DNA of 64,000 nt from assembly GCF_032062135.1 (NCBI RefSeq), contig NC_092859.1:50125098-50189097 (forward strand), written 5' to 3'. Under the pieces are notes generated by a model that saw nothing but the letters and a program-made list of their open reading frames with translations, ran no database searches and was not told the DNA's origin. Within the stretch, counting starts at the first letter, position 1. Each line of letters begins with the position of its first letter. Position numbers and translations under genes: made by a program. This stretch comes from Pyxicephalus adspersus. Lineage: Eukaryota; Chordata; Amphibia; Anura; Pyxicephalidae. Positions 12,340-25,419 of this stretch are shown piece by piece.

Positions 12340-14166
12340 AGGGGAAGAGGAATAAGTTCCAAGTTCATCGAGAATCTGGGATCGAAGAAGACTGACGCCC
12401 TTGAGATTAGGCAAGGAGCTCTCCAGTACTTCAGGGGGCACAGTTGGAAGAGCCACCACCAAATAGAGAAGCAGCCTGGGGTTTACATCCCGATACAGGG
12501 TTACTAGAATACAGAAATCACTGGAGCACAAAGGGTGTCCGGAGTAAAAAAAATCCTTGGTGCAAGAAGAGTCATAAAAGCACAATGGATCAGCAACCTC
12601 TACCCACTTCTCCCGGTTGGTCGTTGCTAGTATTCCCTAAAGGACTATGGCTCCCACTGCCTTAGGGTGCTTCCAGTGTATTTTGAAAATAATTGGACTA
12701 GCTTCCTTTTTACTTTGCAAAAAACTGTAGTAAGAGCATGATTTTCCACTTTTCATAATGAGCATTTGCAATGTGAGTTGTGTTGGTCCTATTAATGTTG
12801 GTACTATTAATCCTAGGGAAGTTGTGCTAGACTACAAACTTAATGGTGCAAAGATGTGACAAGCAAGATTTACCACTCCATATAAAAATGTATTTGTGAA
12901 CATTGTTTAAAACTACACAAATAATTAATGGAAACCTTTACCCTGATGCAACAATATTCCATTTCTGTAAGAATGTGCAGATGGTAACAGTGACGGACCG
13001 ATTAGAATTTGGTGTATATTGAATGAATCTATTAATCTATCATGGTTTATGTCAATGCTTAAGCCTAGTGGTGGTGTAAATGCTGAGGGAATGTTTTCTT
13101 GGCACAAATTATGCTCCTTAATTCAGATTTAACATAGCCAGCATGCCATAGCATTATTGAGTATTGTTGCTGACCATGTGCACATTTGTATGGATACAAG
13201 ATATAGTTGCAGTGAGAAGTTTGTAAACCCTTTGGAATTACCAGGATTTTTGCATCAATGGCAATTAAATTGTGTTTTGATCTTCACCAAAAAGCAGTCT
13301 GTTTAAATGAATAACTCTTAAGCAGTTGTACTTTTCATTGAACACTGTGTTTGAAGATTTCAGTCCATTTTACTAAAAAGCAAGTAAATACTTGTGTTTA
13401 CGGCCATGTGTACAACCAAAGTACAACCAAAAATAAGTTGTTTAAAGGGTTACCTGCAGATCGTGCAATTAGTTTTTTGGGTTTTTCGAATTCTTTAAGC
13501 ATCAATCAGCTCTTAGGTGCAACTTGCTGGGCCAGCTAATCCTGAACAAATCAGAATAGTTTGAAAATGATGACATTTGTAAATAATTTTTCTTACAGTA
13601 GAAAGATTGATTTCAGTAATTTAGTGATCTACCTAAATCAAATACAAACCTAATATGTACTAACATTTTTCTGAGGATCTTAGAGGTCTCTTTGAATGTT
13701 GGCATGATGGCAGGTTGTCATACGTTCCCTTCTATTAGATATGTTCCCTTCTAGTAGATATGATGTCCGTATAACACTCATAACAGATCACCCACACATG
13801 TGTTATGGTGTGCAAGTGAAAAAAAATATGTCACCAATAAACATAACATGGTGGACTACACATTTCATATTTAGGCAGATTGCAAAGATGTCTTCCCCCT
13901 GGATTGATTGGTCTTCATCTATCGCATACTGATAACAGCTGACTGGCTTTTAAATAATGTGTTACAAAGTATTTTGTACAGAAAAAAGGTACATTATTAA
14001 GGCATTATGTTTGTATGAATACATTACTTTTAACAGTAATCATTATCACACATACTACTTTTGTGCTAATCATTGTTCCATATTGACAGCAGCCTCAAAT
14101 ATTCACCTAAACTCAGTTAAATTGCTGTCTTCGTCTTCTAAAAATCCCAATTGCCCAGGTGTCAAT
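12340..14166. other. Intergenic, no gene; one short tandem duplication
   Basis: No recognisable protein. A roughly 19-base unit (TGTTCCCTTCTAGTAGATA type) is duplicated near 13723-13761. Confidence 0.5.
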
Positions 14167-14382
14167 GGGCCTAACCTATTAAAGCTCTCCAAGGCTGGAG
14201 AGGATGCACTTTCATCAGTGAACCTGGATGATCCAGCAAACCTGAAATGGATATGGTCCAGGATTGAAAAAATGTTCTACCAAATAGGAGATGACATTGA
14301 ATAAATTAATTCCAGGATTACCCAGGTACATTGATAAAAGTGTATCCTCTCCAGCCTTGGAGAGCTTTTCTAAATCAGGCCC
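14167..14382. mobile_element. Palindromic MITE family, copy 2 (both ends present)
   Basis: Left end GGGCCTAACC, then AAAGCTCTCCAAGGCTGGAG; right end CTCCAGCCTTGGAGAGCTTT, then CTAAATCAGGCCC. These are long imperfect inverted repeats around a short core with CCAGCAAACCTGAAATGGAT. The frames on both strands arise from the palindrome. Confidence 0.75.
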
Positions 14383-15676
14383 AATGACTTCCATACTGTC
14401 CTTATCACTTACCCTAAAGAAGTATAGCAAGAGAAAAAGTTTTCGTTTTCCTCTTATTTACATTTGCTGCAACAGGTCAGCGATAGATAAATACCGACTT
14501 TATAAAAAGCCAGATAACTACCACTTTTACACTGAGCTCTGCAGTACAAATCCCCATACGTCTCGTATGACAGATGTACTTTATTGCTGGCAGGGTAAGA
14601 TTATAGATGGAATAAATAAAGATATTATTTTGGTAAGCTTCTGCAGTTCATTGGTAGTATATAATATTTAAATCACCCAGGACTGCAGTAGGTTGGAAAC
14701 ATCTTGATAACTAAATACAGTATATACGTTTTTATTTTTATTTTTGTAGAACACAGCAAATGTTCAAAACTCTTCAAGGGTGCTTGTATAATCATATATT
14801 GTGTGTCACAGGATTAGTGAATGCATTTAATTGTTTGCTTTTAAGGATAGCAGCTTACTATGCTTTAAACTTAAGTAAACAAACCAGAGCTTTTACTGCA
14901 TTATTGCTAGGCTTACACTCTCACTGCTTCATCACAATGCAGAGTACAGAAATCTTGACTATTTTTTTTTCTCTTCCAGCAAGTGACATTGTAGACATTC
15001 AGATAATATTTGAGCGTATTTGCTTTCTAATCCTTACAAGTATGGTAGGAGGTGGTGTTTTACTTCAGTTAGACAAATAGTAATGTGGTTTTAAACTGAG
15101 TTTTATGAAGAGACAACTCACTGTAGAAAAAAGTAGTCAGTAGCATTGTTCTATATACTCCTTAACTAAATGTAGCTGGGGAGAATTAAGACACTGTACA
15201 TTTATAAGTCAAAGAAGAAAACAGTTATATTTAGATAGTATAGTAATGTTAAAAAGCACAATAAACCCAAAAAGCAGTAAAAGTTCATGGTTGCTACAAA
15301 GTAAACTGAAATGTCATTGGCACATATGGATTGGTAATTTGAAATCCTGGTGCAAGCATTGATCTTCTTTAGGCTGTTGACTTTTCTGGTCCTATGTGGA
15401 ACCTTTAGCCTTGGTCACACCTGTTTATTGTAAAATCAAAGCTTGCTAAACCTTATTAACTTTGTGTGTTTGCACTGCATTGTCCTATTTTAGTTAAAAA
15501 AATCATATGCCTTCAAATAGCTTGATATAGAGAGAAGCCGAGTGATTTCTATGCCAGATCCTTTTTCTATCCTCTGTAATAAGTGTTCCTGAGAGGTTCA
15601 TATGATAAGTAAATCAAAGGTGGGTTTAATAAAAAAGATAATTTTTGGGATAATCAGTTTTTGTATTGCCTAGTTA

Positions 15677-16107
15677 GGCTGCGTACACACATGAAATAAT
15701 TGTCGTTGGAAATGAACAATCCACGAAAGATCTTTTGATAATTGTTGACAAAAAAAGTGCACAATGACGTCAACAATGCTGACGAACGAGAATTCTCGCT
15801 GGAAATTAACGACCGTTCCTGCGGATCTGATTAGGCAACGATCGTTTGTAATCTATTGTGTGTACGGTTGTTCAGTGATCGTGGATTGTTCTGTGACACA
15901 TTTTCTCCTGTACATGTCACTTCCTGCATTGTTTGAATGATCGTTCAAACGAACGTTCCTAGCGCGTACATTATTGGTGGATTATTTGAACGATCGTATC
16001 GTTACAGCATGTACAGAATTGTGCAGAATACGATCGTTTAAAATAATCGGGAATATTCATGGATCGTTCGTTTTCAAACGATAATTATTGCACAAGTGTA
16101 CCTAGCC
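15677..16107. mobile_element. Harbinger-like MITE (subfamily B), copy 2
   Basis: TTA on both sides (15674-15676, 16108-16110). Termini GGCTGCGTACACAC and GTGTACCTAGCC. Internal CGATCGTTCAAACGAACG-type words. It is in the opposite orientation to its neighbour at 16239 and only 131 bases away. Confidence 0.8.
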
Positions 16108-16238
16108 TTACAGTGGCAATATCAATCACCTGTGTGTGTTTGAAAAACATTATGTTGTAGTATAAGGAATAACCTAAACTAAAAATTAGGACCTAATACC
16201 AAAACATAGGATTTTTCAAAAATTTCTTAAAGTCTTAA

Positions 16239-16650
16239 GCTAGGTACACACGTGCATTAATTGTGGTTAGAAAATGAACAACTAGCGATTATGCACGATT
16301 ATATTTTACCGACGGTATTGTGCACAATTTAATACATGCTGTAACAGTACGTTTGTACGATTATTTGGATTCAAATAAAATCCACCAATAATGTACACAC
16401 GCTAGATACGATCGACGATGCAAGAAGTGACATGTAAAGGAGAAAGTGTACTGGAAAACCATCCACGATCACTTATCGGCCGTACACACATTAGATAGCA
16501 AACAATTGTCCCCCAAAATTACATTGTTCGTTTCCAGCGACAATCCTCGCTCGTCGGTGTCGTTGTTCACGTCTTTTGTTAACAATTATTGGACGAACGG
16601 TCGTTAGTCATTCGTTTCCAACGACAATTATTGCAAGTGTGTACGCAGCC
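16239..16650. mobile_element. Harbinger-like MITE (subfamily B), copy 3, inverted
   Basis: TAA flanks (16236-16238, 16651-16653). Termini GCTAGGTACACACGTGC and GCAAGTGTGTACGCAGCC. The internal ATCCACCAATAATGTACAC is the reverse complement of the segment in copy 2, showing the inverted arrangement. Confidence 0.8.
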
Positions 16651-16653
16651 TAA

Positions 16654-18790
16654 CACCAAAATTTTTATTGACCAGTACGGTCCAGACCTCTTTCATGGTT
16701 AGCAATGCATATGAGATCCATTTTATTACAACAACCCAATTCAAAGGTAAACAATGTACAGAATGGAGAAGTTTGCAGCTTGGAATATACAGTTTAATGC
16801 AGTGGGATATTTGGCTCACTTGACATCCATGGTGGATTTTTTTTAAAACACAACCCTGATGCATCACAATTATTTTTAATATTTATCATGAAATTAAACA
16901 ATCGTTAATTATTAATAATTATAATTTGTTTTGCATAAGCTGAGGCCTCCTTTAAGATAATAGCTTTTCTAGCAACCTCTTTAAGGGGACCAAAAGTGAA
17001 GTTCTTGTTATTGTCTGAATGCCAGCAGCAACCCCCAGAAAAATCATTCTTAGGGAAAAACTTTAACTACTAAATTGGATTATTCCAGTCAAGTATTATT
17101 GTTTCTCCTGTGATGATGCCAGCCGCTGGTGTCTGCCTTCCTTCTACTGATGAACATACATGTTCCAGTGTTATAAGCATACATTATTATGGTACAGTTG
17201 TTGGTAATGGAAAAGCCATTAAACAGTTCACCCCATCTACTATTTTATTTTTTATATTCACAACTAGACTTTACAAAAAAAAAAAACAGTAATTCTGTTC
17301 CACCTCAACTTTACAATGAGCCGTTCAGGTGTTCACATTGCCCTCTAACTCTGCACGCTATTCTACATTCTAGCTTCATTTCTGATCTGTTATCTTTAGA
17401 ATAATTGTCAGTCAGCAAACGACACTTGAGAACATCATTCTGAATGAGGGCATCAAAAGGGTAAGACCTGGAGGATATTTTATTGTTTCCATGGTAACTA
17501 AACAGTGATTTTGTGATCGCATTATACATTGAAAGAAACAACTACATTATTAGTGGAACTAATATTCAAAAAATGTTTTCTATGACCTTGCAATTAGCTT
17601 TTAAAGAGATATAGTTATTATTAAATCTTAGTTTTTCACATATTAGGATATTAAAATATTAGGTTAGCACACATCTAGTTAGTCACACAAAATGTACACA
17701 AATGTGCCATAAGGGTGCTTTTGCTCCTTGTTGTCCATACATGGAGAACTGCTCAGACACTTGTTGACTGGCGCAATATACATGAAATCTCAGAGAAACA
17801 CATACTGTGATTTGCTTGTAGAAACTGTACCTGCAGCATCCATTTGTGGTACACTATGTATCTGCTTTGGGTTTAGGTGTGTTTGTGTGCACCCTTAAAT
17901 GCAGCTGTAGTCCTTTAGAATATAATTGTTTTCTTTATTAATATTATAATTATTATTATTTTTAAAATATTTTATTGTTCCACTGGTATCACTATTTAAT
18001 ACACGTTAAAGACAACCTATTGATTGGTTAGTCTTTAAAAATAAGTCTCATATTAGTTGCATGTTTCCATTTCTCGAGTGTATTTGTATAGTATTTGTAT
18101 TAATTGTTGCTGTACATTCTGCTTCTAATACAAATGAAATTTCACTTGTCATGATTATGACTTTGATTTGTTTCCCCTTGTTCTATACTGATGTCACTTT
18201 TAACTTTCCTTTTTCGTGTGAGTCTCAGTCCCCATTCTGACTGTCTTCTCTGACCCCCTGTAACTTCTGTCTATCTTGTTTCAAATCATGGGTTTCTAGT
18301 TATCCTGCATCTGAACCTCTGGTACTATAACTGTCTGGATTATTTGATTGGTCTGTCTCTTCTCACTTTGACATGGTCACTCTGATCAAGCTTGATAATC
18401 CCACCCATAAGACCCAGGAATATTTGACTATAGATCAACCACATTCCCTGGAACATAACTACTACATCACTTACATAGAAGGGTTTCAGGGTATTTGGTG
18501 AACATGATCCTAAGCCTGATTTTCTTTAACACTTAGATATGGTTCTATATAGCTGTTCTACAGAGGTCATATTGTAGAAGTGGTTTCAGTTTCAGTGATG
18601 TTCTAAAGTTTTAAATAATATGCTCTCTGCCATGAACTCAGTTGTGTTTGCATTTTGGGTGTGCTTGCTGTGGTTGACAGAGATAAATAATCTTTACTGC
18701 AGACATTGTGCACTATTCTGCATTTGAAAAAGAAGATTTCCGCCTATACATATGTTATATATCACATTAGCCACATCCCTTATTAAATCA
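16654..18790. other. Intergenic, no gene seen
   Basis: AT-rich DNA with short frames only. No repeat family shared with the rest of the window was noticed. Confidence 0.5.
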
Positions 18791-19451
18791 AGAAAAAAAG
18801 AAGATATGGTGAAGAACACCAATTTTTGTAGCAGGATTTTTTTGGCCAATATCGACACTATATTTTATGAAAATAACAAAATTTTATTAATATTCACATT
18901 AAAAAGCTCATTTCCAATACATAAAACCACGGCATGCAGGGGAACTGGTGTGTAAACGTGTGGCTCAGCTGTGAGATTTCAGTACGGTATTATTGTTTGC
19001 TTCAAGTTCCATCTAAAACTGACTAATAGAAATACCATTAAAACTGAAGGAATTGTAACAACAACTAGATGTGATCTAAATTGATACCAGATTAAAGCAG
19101 ACACCAGCTTCACTGCCATGACCACCGGTTTGTTCCCCACCACTGTTTCTAACAGAGAGTGTTGCTAAAAACACAAGCATCAGATTCTCTCTCCTCTCTC
19201 CTGAGGAAGCGGATATTTCCACGAAACGCGTTGAGCATTAACCTAGAATGTATCCCTCACAGGGACACTCTGAAAGGAGAGATTATTGTGTGTAATAATA
19301 ATGGTTTTATGTGGTTTTATGTATTTGAAATGAGCCTTTTAATGTAAATATTAATAAAATTTTGTTATTTTCATAATATATGTTGTCGATATTGGCCTAA
19401 AAAAATCCTGCTACAAAAATTGGTGTTCTTCACCATATGTTCTTTTTTTCT
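18791..19451. mobile_element. Nonautonomous element with about 140-base inverted arms
   Basis: The left arm (18791-18930) and right arm (19311-19451) are reverse complements. Shared words include CCAATTTTTGTAGCAGGATT, AACAAAATTTTATTAATATT and ATACATAAAACCAC. The roughly 380-base centre contains CCTGAGGAAGCGGATATTTC and then CACGAAACGCGTTGAGC, a phrase I recall from frog repeats. The class is uncertain. No transposase frame is present. Confidence 0.65.
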
Positions 19452-20109
19452 CACTATTCTGCATTTAACAAAACCATCCAAACACTGCATGTTATGTGCA
19501 CAGTGTTTTTTAAGTGCATTAAATATATTACCGTTTAATAAGGGTGCATTCATAATGCATGCATAGTCAATAATAAAAGATTAATTTATAGGGAAAATCT
19601 CACTGGACAATGATTTTATTAGTTTTATTTTCAAACACTGCAGCAAGGCAATGTTGAAATGTTGATACAAAGCATGTGGCTGATACAAACAGACAAGCTG
19701 AGCCAAGACCAGCACTGGATACACTTAATATTAGGATGTTTGAGACTAAGAGGCTTGCTACGAGGATGACTGAGTATAGTAATATGGAGCCAGGGATCTA
19801 TGAAACCAAAATTTCAATTACCCTCAAAGCTGATTTGTGACTATAATTTGATGGGGTTTTAATACATTGAAATAAATAGTGTGTATACAGAGCATTTAGG
19901 CTAGGTTAGACATAATATCTAAAGTAAAACTTTCTTGAAGTTTTAGAAAGGGAATGGAAAGGTTAGAAACCCTGTTAGATTTGCATGGCTGGGGGAAAGT
20001 TTACCCATTGTTAGATGGACTAAAAGTTAGGGAAAATCTAAAAGTTTAAAGAGAAGATCAATAGAGGAGGAGACTTCCAATAACTGTCTAAGGGAGGATT
20101 ATTCTCCCT

Positions 20110-20270
20110 TTTGGAGATATTTCAGCTCACAGTTTGTTTGAGTATATGGGGCAAAAAATGAAGGATAATGTAATCTCTTGTTTTCTCTCTCCTTTTTTTC
20201 TCCCTTGAACTGTTTATGTATGTCTGTTAAATAACCTGGAAAATTTTAATAAAGAATGGTAAAAAAAGAG
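20110..20270 (+). repeat. Possible LINE 3' tail
   Basis: CTCTCTCCTTTTTTTCTCCC, then a stretch with AATTTTAATAAAGAATGG followed by A-rich sequence resembles the 3' end of an L1-type retrotransposon. No reverse-transcriptase frame precedes it, so this is weak. Confidence 0.25.
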
Positions 20271-21049
20271 GGTAATCTCTGTAAATTCTTGATAGTTTTA
20301 GAATTGGTTCTCAGTTAGTGATGGTTGGCTACCTTCTGCCACTGAGGAGGAACCAGACCTTAGTAGGGTAGCAGCCAATCACTGCCCTGGAGCATCAATG
20401 TTGTACCTATTACACATTTTCGTGTGTTTTTAGGCAGGCTTTTGACACAGATTAAATATAACAAGAACTGGGCTAAGGGGGACCCACACCTTGGATTGCC
20501 AAAAATGCTAAGGGAGTTGGATGACTCTGTTACCCCTGGGATGTAGTAAGGACAGGGATGCCTCAAGACTGGACCATTGAGGGATGAGCTAGATTCTCAT
20601 TGGATAAGTATTTCAGTGGAGATAAGCTAAAGCTGACCATAAATCATATAGAAAAATCATACCACCTAAATTTAAACCATGACAAAAGACACAGAGATGA
20701 AGAAGACAATGTGCTGAAAATGGTTGCAGATTAAATATGCTGAATATTGGAGGCGACTTAAAGTAGCACGGCTAAATAGAAAAACTTTTTCTTAGCTTAA
20801 TTTAAAGAACTTAATTTACTGTAAACTACATAGCGACATAAAACTATTGAGAAAGTAAACACTTTGTTTAGGAAAGCACAGAGTACAGAAAAGAAGAAAA
20901 ATGTAATACATAATATAGCATATGAAGTGCAGAGGTGGAGCTGATTGAATGTACTACACAGCTCATTGAGTTTAGTAGTCAGGACAATGTAATGTGCAAC
21001 CAATATGTACAGTGCATAGGTGAGGACTATGTAAGCTTGTCAGTATTAA

Positions 21050-21435
21050 AAAAAAAGTGCCCCTAGTGGCAGTGTATGTGAATGTAGGTAAAAAAGGGTC
21101 TTTGCCCTGAAGTCAGTGGTCCCAAGAAATAAAAAAATAATGCCCAGGGATTAGTGGCATGGTACAGTGGGCTGAAAAAGATGTTCAGTGTTGATGGTCA
21201 GTAAAAATAATAATGAAAGTGTCAGTGCCCATCAGGGACTGGAGTTAACAGTAGATCTAAAAAGAGAAGCAAAAGTGCCCAGTAGGAGGTGGGAGGAACA
21301 ATAGTACCCAGTGCAAGGTTGGGGCAATAGTGCCCAGCAAAAAGTGGGGGAAACAATAGTACCTAGTAAGGGGGGGGAGGTGGTGCCCAACAGGTGGGAG
21401 AAAAGAGAACTATAGTGCCTTACAAGGAATGTTGG
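21050..21435. repeat. Degenerate minisatellite with GTGCCCAGxA units
   Basis: Units of about 24-35 bases built on AATAGTGCCCAGCAAAAAGT (and variants GTACCCAGTGC, GTACCTAGTAAGG, GTGCCCAACAGG) recur at least six times between 21270 and 21430. More diverged units (GTGCCCCTAGTGG, ATGCCCAGGGATTAGTGG) lie back to 21050. Confidence 0.6.
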
Positions 21436-22687
21436 GATTATGCTGTAAACCAAGTACAGTGACAAGGAAATCCAGGTTGTTAGAAAGGCATGAAAAAACA
21501 TTTAAAATGTTTGACAGGTTTTCTTAGTACGTAAGAAGATAAAAAGCTGTGATTGGATTTTATAGAATATTTGCTGATTCTCAATCTATAACAGCTATCT
21601 TATCCACAGCAGCATTAAAAATTACAGTTTTTGTGAAGAAAATGCATATGCTATAGTGAGCATGATCTGGGTATAGGTTCACTTTAAATGGTTTTTAAAT
21701 TAGTCTTACCTCTGATGAGAACTGTAATATACTGACTAGTTTAAAACACTAATACATTTATTTGAATGATTTTAGCTTACAAGCTACAACTATGTGAGCC
21801 AAAAGCATTCTACTCTGAATAAAAAAAAGAGTTTAAGTATTGGACATGGCATGCTAAGCTCTTTGCAGTTATACCACTTGCATAGTGATGATTGCAAGGT
21901 TAAGTGAGTTTTGGCCAGAGACCTTTGTTTTAAATGTACTTTGGATATATTTTCCATTTTGATGGGACATTGTAAGTTGCCAAAACTTAAGTTAATGAAG
22001 TGATAAGTTAAGACATGAATAATTTTGCACAAATTGATACTAAATGAGTACTTTTGGAACTTTGGAAGCTTGGGAATTCAGTATGGTATAGCAAGGAATA
22101 TGTATGTCTTTACAAAATATGCATAGAATACTTTTTAGTTCTTTTTTAGCATAGCAAATATATTCATGTAACACTACATTGTCCATCCATTCTCCCCTAT
22201 ACCTTTGGACATCAGCTGTTCTTACTTTGCTATATAAGCTTTAAAAAATAGTCTGCATGGTCCTTTCTAAATCACCAAGATGTGTTTCTTTTATCACTCA
22301 GCTTGTGGTTTTGATAATATCAAAATATATTGGAAATTCCAAAAGAGCTGTCACCAAAGCAAGAAAAGAAATCATCCAATGGCATTTGCCTTTGCTTTAG
22401 AGCATTTTTTTTTTATTTCCAGTGGCATATTCAGGTGAAAAAGCAAAAGGAAATCTCCTCAGTTTACCCTATCCCACACTGTATCTAAAATAAAAAAAAG
22501 TTGTGAGTATATGCCTATGGGTTGTGTACATGCAGCAAAGAAGCCCTGTATACGGTCACCCCTGGAGTTCCTCCAGGAGGGCAGGAAATGAGAAAGTGGC
22601 TGATCAAGTGTCTGCAGGAGATCATCAGCAAGTATGGTAATGAGTAACTCATAGTTTATCTAAAGGAAATTGGTATTGGTACACAGA

Positions 22688-22887
22688 CCTGATTTATTAA
22701 AGCTCCCCAGGGCTGGAGAGGATACACTTTCATCAGTGAAGCTGGGTGATCCAGCAAACCTTGAATGGATTTATTAAAAGTCATTTGCCATTTGTTAGCA
22801 AATGTTTTTAAACCTGGACCAGATCCATTCCAGGTTTGCTGGATCACCCAGATTCACTGATGAAAGTATATCCTCTCCAGCCTTGGA
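22688..22887. mobile_element. Palindromic MITE family, copy 3
   Basis: CCTGATTTATTAAAGCTCCC and CATCAGTGAAGCTGGGTGAT on the left mirror CCAGGTTTGCTGGATCACCC and TATCCTCTCCAGCCTTGGA on the right. The right end stops about 15 bases short of the other copies. Confidence 0.75.
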
Positions 22888-23824
22888 TGTGCATACACTT
22901 AGTCATTTATTCTTGTGATAATCAAAGGATTATTTAAATTGTTCAAGGTTTCTTATTTTAGTTATTATTATTTTTTTAAATTGCAAATTTGGTTCTTTTT
23001 TTCAAATCACATTTCTTGATATTTATGTTAAGTGTTGAGAAAAGCTTGGTTAACCAACGAAGAGCCTATTATTTAATGTTATAACCCCTACTTGGAAGGA
23101 GCAGCAGTGATGCCCAAAGGCTACTAGGCAAGGAGCAAAGACAACTTATTTAATTAGTATTCAAAGCTACTCCCATAAATATATATATGATACATAAATT
23201 ATGATACATAGTGTTGAAACTTACAAATAACATTATTTGATCATATATATACATATATAGGTATTGATTTATTTTTCTTATAAAGTTTCCCTTTAAAGCA
23301 TAGAATATGAACAAAAGAAACAAGGCGATTTAACTCAAGGAGTATTGAGTTTTACCCTTGAAAACTGAATGTTCACTTAGGTAAGTAAAAAAGGTGATGC
23401 CATGTTCACTTTATACATCCTATCTCATGCAAAGAAAAATCATGTTTTTTTTCTCTTGTACATGGTTGGGTATGCAAAGTGCATGCAGCGTTACCTAATT
23501 CATTAAGTGTAAATTATTTTAAACATCCATAAATACACTGATCTGCTCAATACTCTTAAGCAGTCATTCATACAAATTACACAATCATTTTCCCCCAATA
23601 TTTTAGTGCTAAATATAACAAAGAAACAAAATCAAAAATCAAAAGAGTTTCTCTTAGCTTAAAAAATCCTAACAGCATAGTTAATTCAGAAATCAGGATC
23701 AAGTTCCTTTCAAGATATAAGTGTTTTTATCTGATTGCTACATAAATCAGTAGTTGTAGCTCCAAGCAGACGTTAGCTGTAAAACTTTTTGCAATTGCTG
23801 TGCTGTGTTAGCAAATTGCCCTTC

Positions 23825-23825
<1 letters not shown>

Positions 23826-23855
<30 letters not shown>
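23826..23855. repeat. 30-base poly-C run
   Basis: Thirty consecutive C on the + strand. The G-rich minus strand could form G-quadruplex structure. The length is likely variable between individuals and error-prone in assembly. Confidence 0.95.
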
Positions 23856-24423
23856 ATTCCTGCCGCATGAGCTGCTTAATGGCTGCAGCTACATAGCACC
23901 TTTTTACTTGATCTCCCAGGCCTGCAATGCTAAACAGGAAATATCCTTCCCGGGTTGTTATACGTTTGCTAAAGACATCAATATAGCTTGTTTCACCTGG
24001 ATAAAAAACATACAGAAATGTTTGGCTTACATTTATGCAGGAGGATACATTTATGGCCACTTCAATCTAAAGAAATTATTTCAAGCATATTTAAATTACA
24101 CCCAGAGTGGAATAAATGAGGTCACCTGGTGCCCACATTACAAAAATACTCTTTACTGCTGAAAATTCATATAGAAAGCCTCAGTCCCTTTTGATGATAC
24201 ATGTGTTTAAGTAAAAAATGTGTAAGGCAGTTTCCCTCATCATAGTGGCATGTGCATTGTATGTTTTCTTCATTCGCCAATCACTCCCATTCTTCTGGAA
24301 GTGATCACCAACAAATGGAGTTAGTAAAGGACTGGTCTAATGTTATAAACCCAACATAATTATTGGTCTTTATTTTCTATATTTTTCAAATTCACTAATT
24401 TGTATGTGAAACAGCAGCATAAA

Positions 24424-24424
<1 letters not shown>

Positions 24425-24457
<33 letters not shown>

Positions 24458-24587
24458 ATTATTATTAATATAAAACTAAAAGCAGTTGTGTATTTGAATA
24501 TACAAGATAAGTAATGTATATATCAAGAAAAAAGTAATCAAGCAATAATCTTTTTTTTTTTTTTTAATTGTATTTTTGTTTATTCTC

Positions 24588-24620
<33 letters not shown>
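24425..24620. repeat. Two (ATT)n microsatellites
   Basis: An ATT/TTA repeat at about 24425-24470 and another at about 24589-24620, with a poly-T between them. The second abuts the interspersed repeat at 24622. Confidence 0.9.
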
Positions 24621-24621
24621 A

Positions 24622-24760
24622 CAGGATTTATTTAGCGCCTACATAATAACAGCTCTGTACATTAAATATCGGGTTTCAAATGACAGACAAACACAGACAG
24701 TGACACAGGAGGAGTAGATGACCCTGCCCTGAAGAGCTTACAATCTAGGAAGTGGGGGAA
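24622..24760. repeat. Interspersed repeat with 'atttagcgcc...ctgtacat' head
   Basis: GGATTTATTTAGCGCCTACA, then CAGCTCTGTACATTAAAT and GAGCTTACAATCTAGGAAG resemble the repeat at 60069-60268 (ATTTATATAGCGCCGACA, GCGCTGTACAAAGTCC, GCTCACAATCTAATG). They also resemble the reverse complement of 36850-36945. It is a dispersed family; class not determined. Confidence 0.6.
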
Positions 24761-25254
24761 GTATCACACAATCTCTAATTATTTTCTTATTTTCTTCTTT
24801 AAAGGAAAAGTATAGTATATAGTAATAGAGTAACTACATTGTTTATATTAAAAAACACTTACCTTACCCATTCAAGACATTGGGACAGTGTCTGTTTAAA
24901 GCTCACTTCCTGACCCCCCATTATACTAAACCTCTCCAGCAATCATCCATTGCACCTACCACCAAACTATTCAGGGGGTTAAGACAGAGTGTTGAAGTTA
25001 CCTATACTTCATGTGACGTGATCAGGCCTGATAATATGCTGCTAAGCTTGAGCCCTGCGTCATTAGAGGGCATGCCTTGTATTTTGCAGTGCCAGCCACA
25101 AAAAATGGGTGATGAGCAAATGTTGTAAAGGTAAGTATAAAGTGGCCAAGGGATGTGGTCTTTTTGCACACAATAGGCAAGTTTTAAGCTAACTAATTGA
25201 TGCATCTTTCATATTTTATATTTATTAGTTAAGCCCAATTAGTGATACATTAGC

Positions 25255-25415
25255 CTAGTGGTCAAATGGCTCTAAATGCCTCTTACATTGTTGGCCAGTG
25301 AGAAGAACGTCACTTTTACAGAGAGCCAAATAGATCATGGCCTGAAAGGCACTATTTGCTCATTGGTCAAGGAACCACTAACAACATTTGGAGGAACCCT
25401 AGTTGAGAAGCATTG
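25255..25415. mobile_element. hAT-like element, shortened, inverted relative to 7186
   Basis: TGCCTCTTACATTGTTGGCCAG is the counterpart of the 7186 copy read backwards (GACCAGCAGTGTAAGAGGCA), and the end GGAACCCTAGTTGAGAAGCATTG carries the hAT-like terminus. The left end is degraded and internal sequence is missing. Confidence 0.55.
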
Positions 25416-25419
25416 GTAT

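Noticed and set aside
14760..15080. 106-codon ATG frame
   Set aside because: No family resemblance, no splice or promoter context and no conserved motif.
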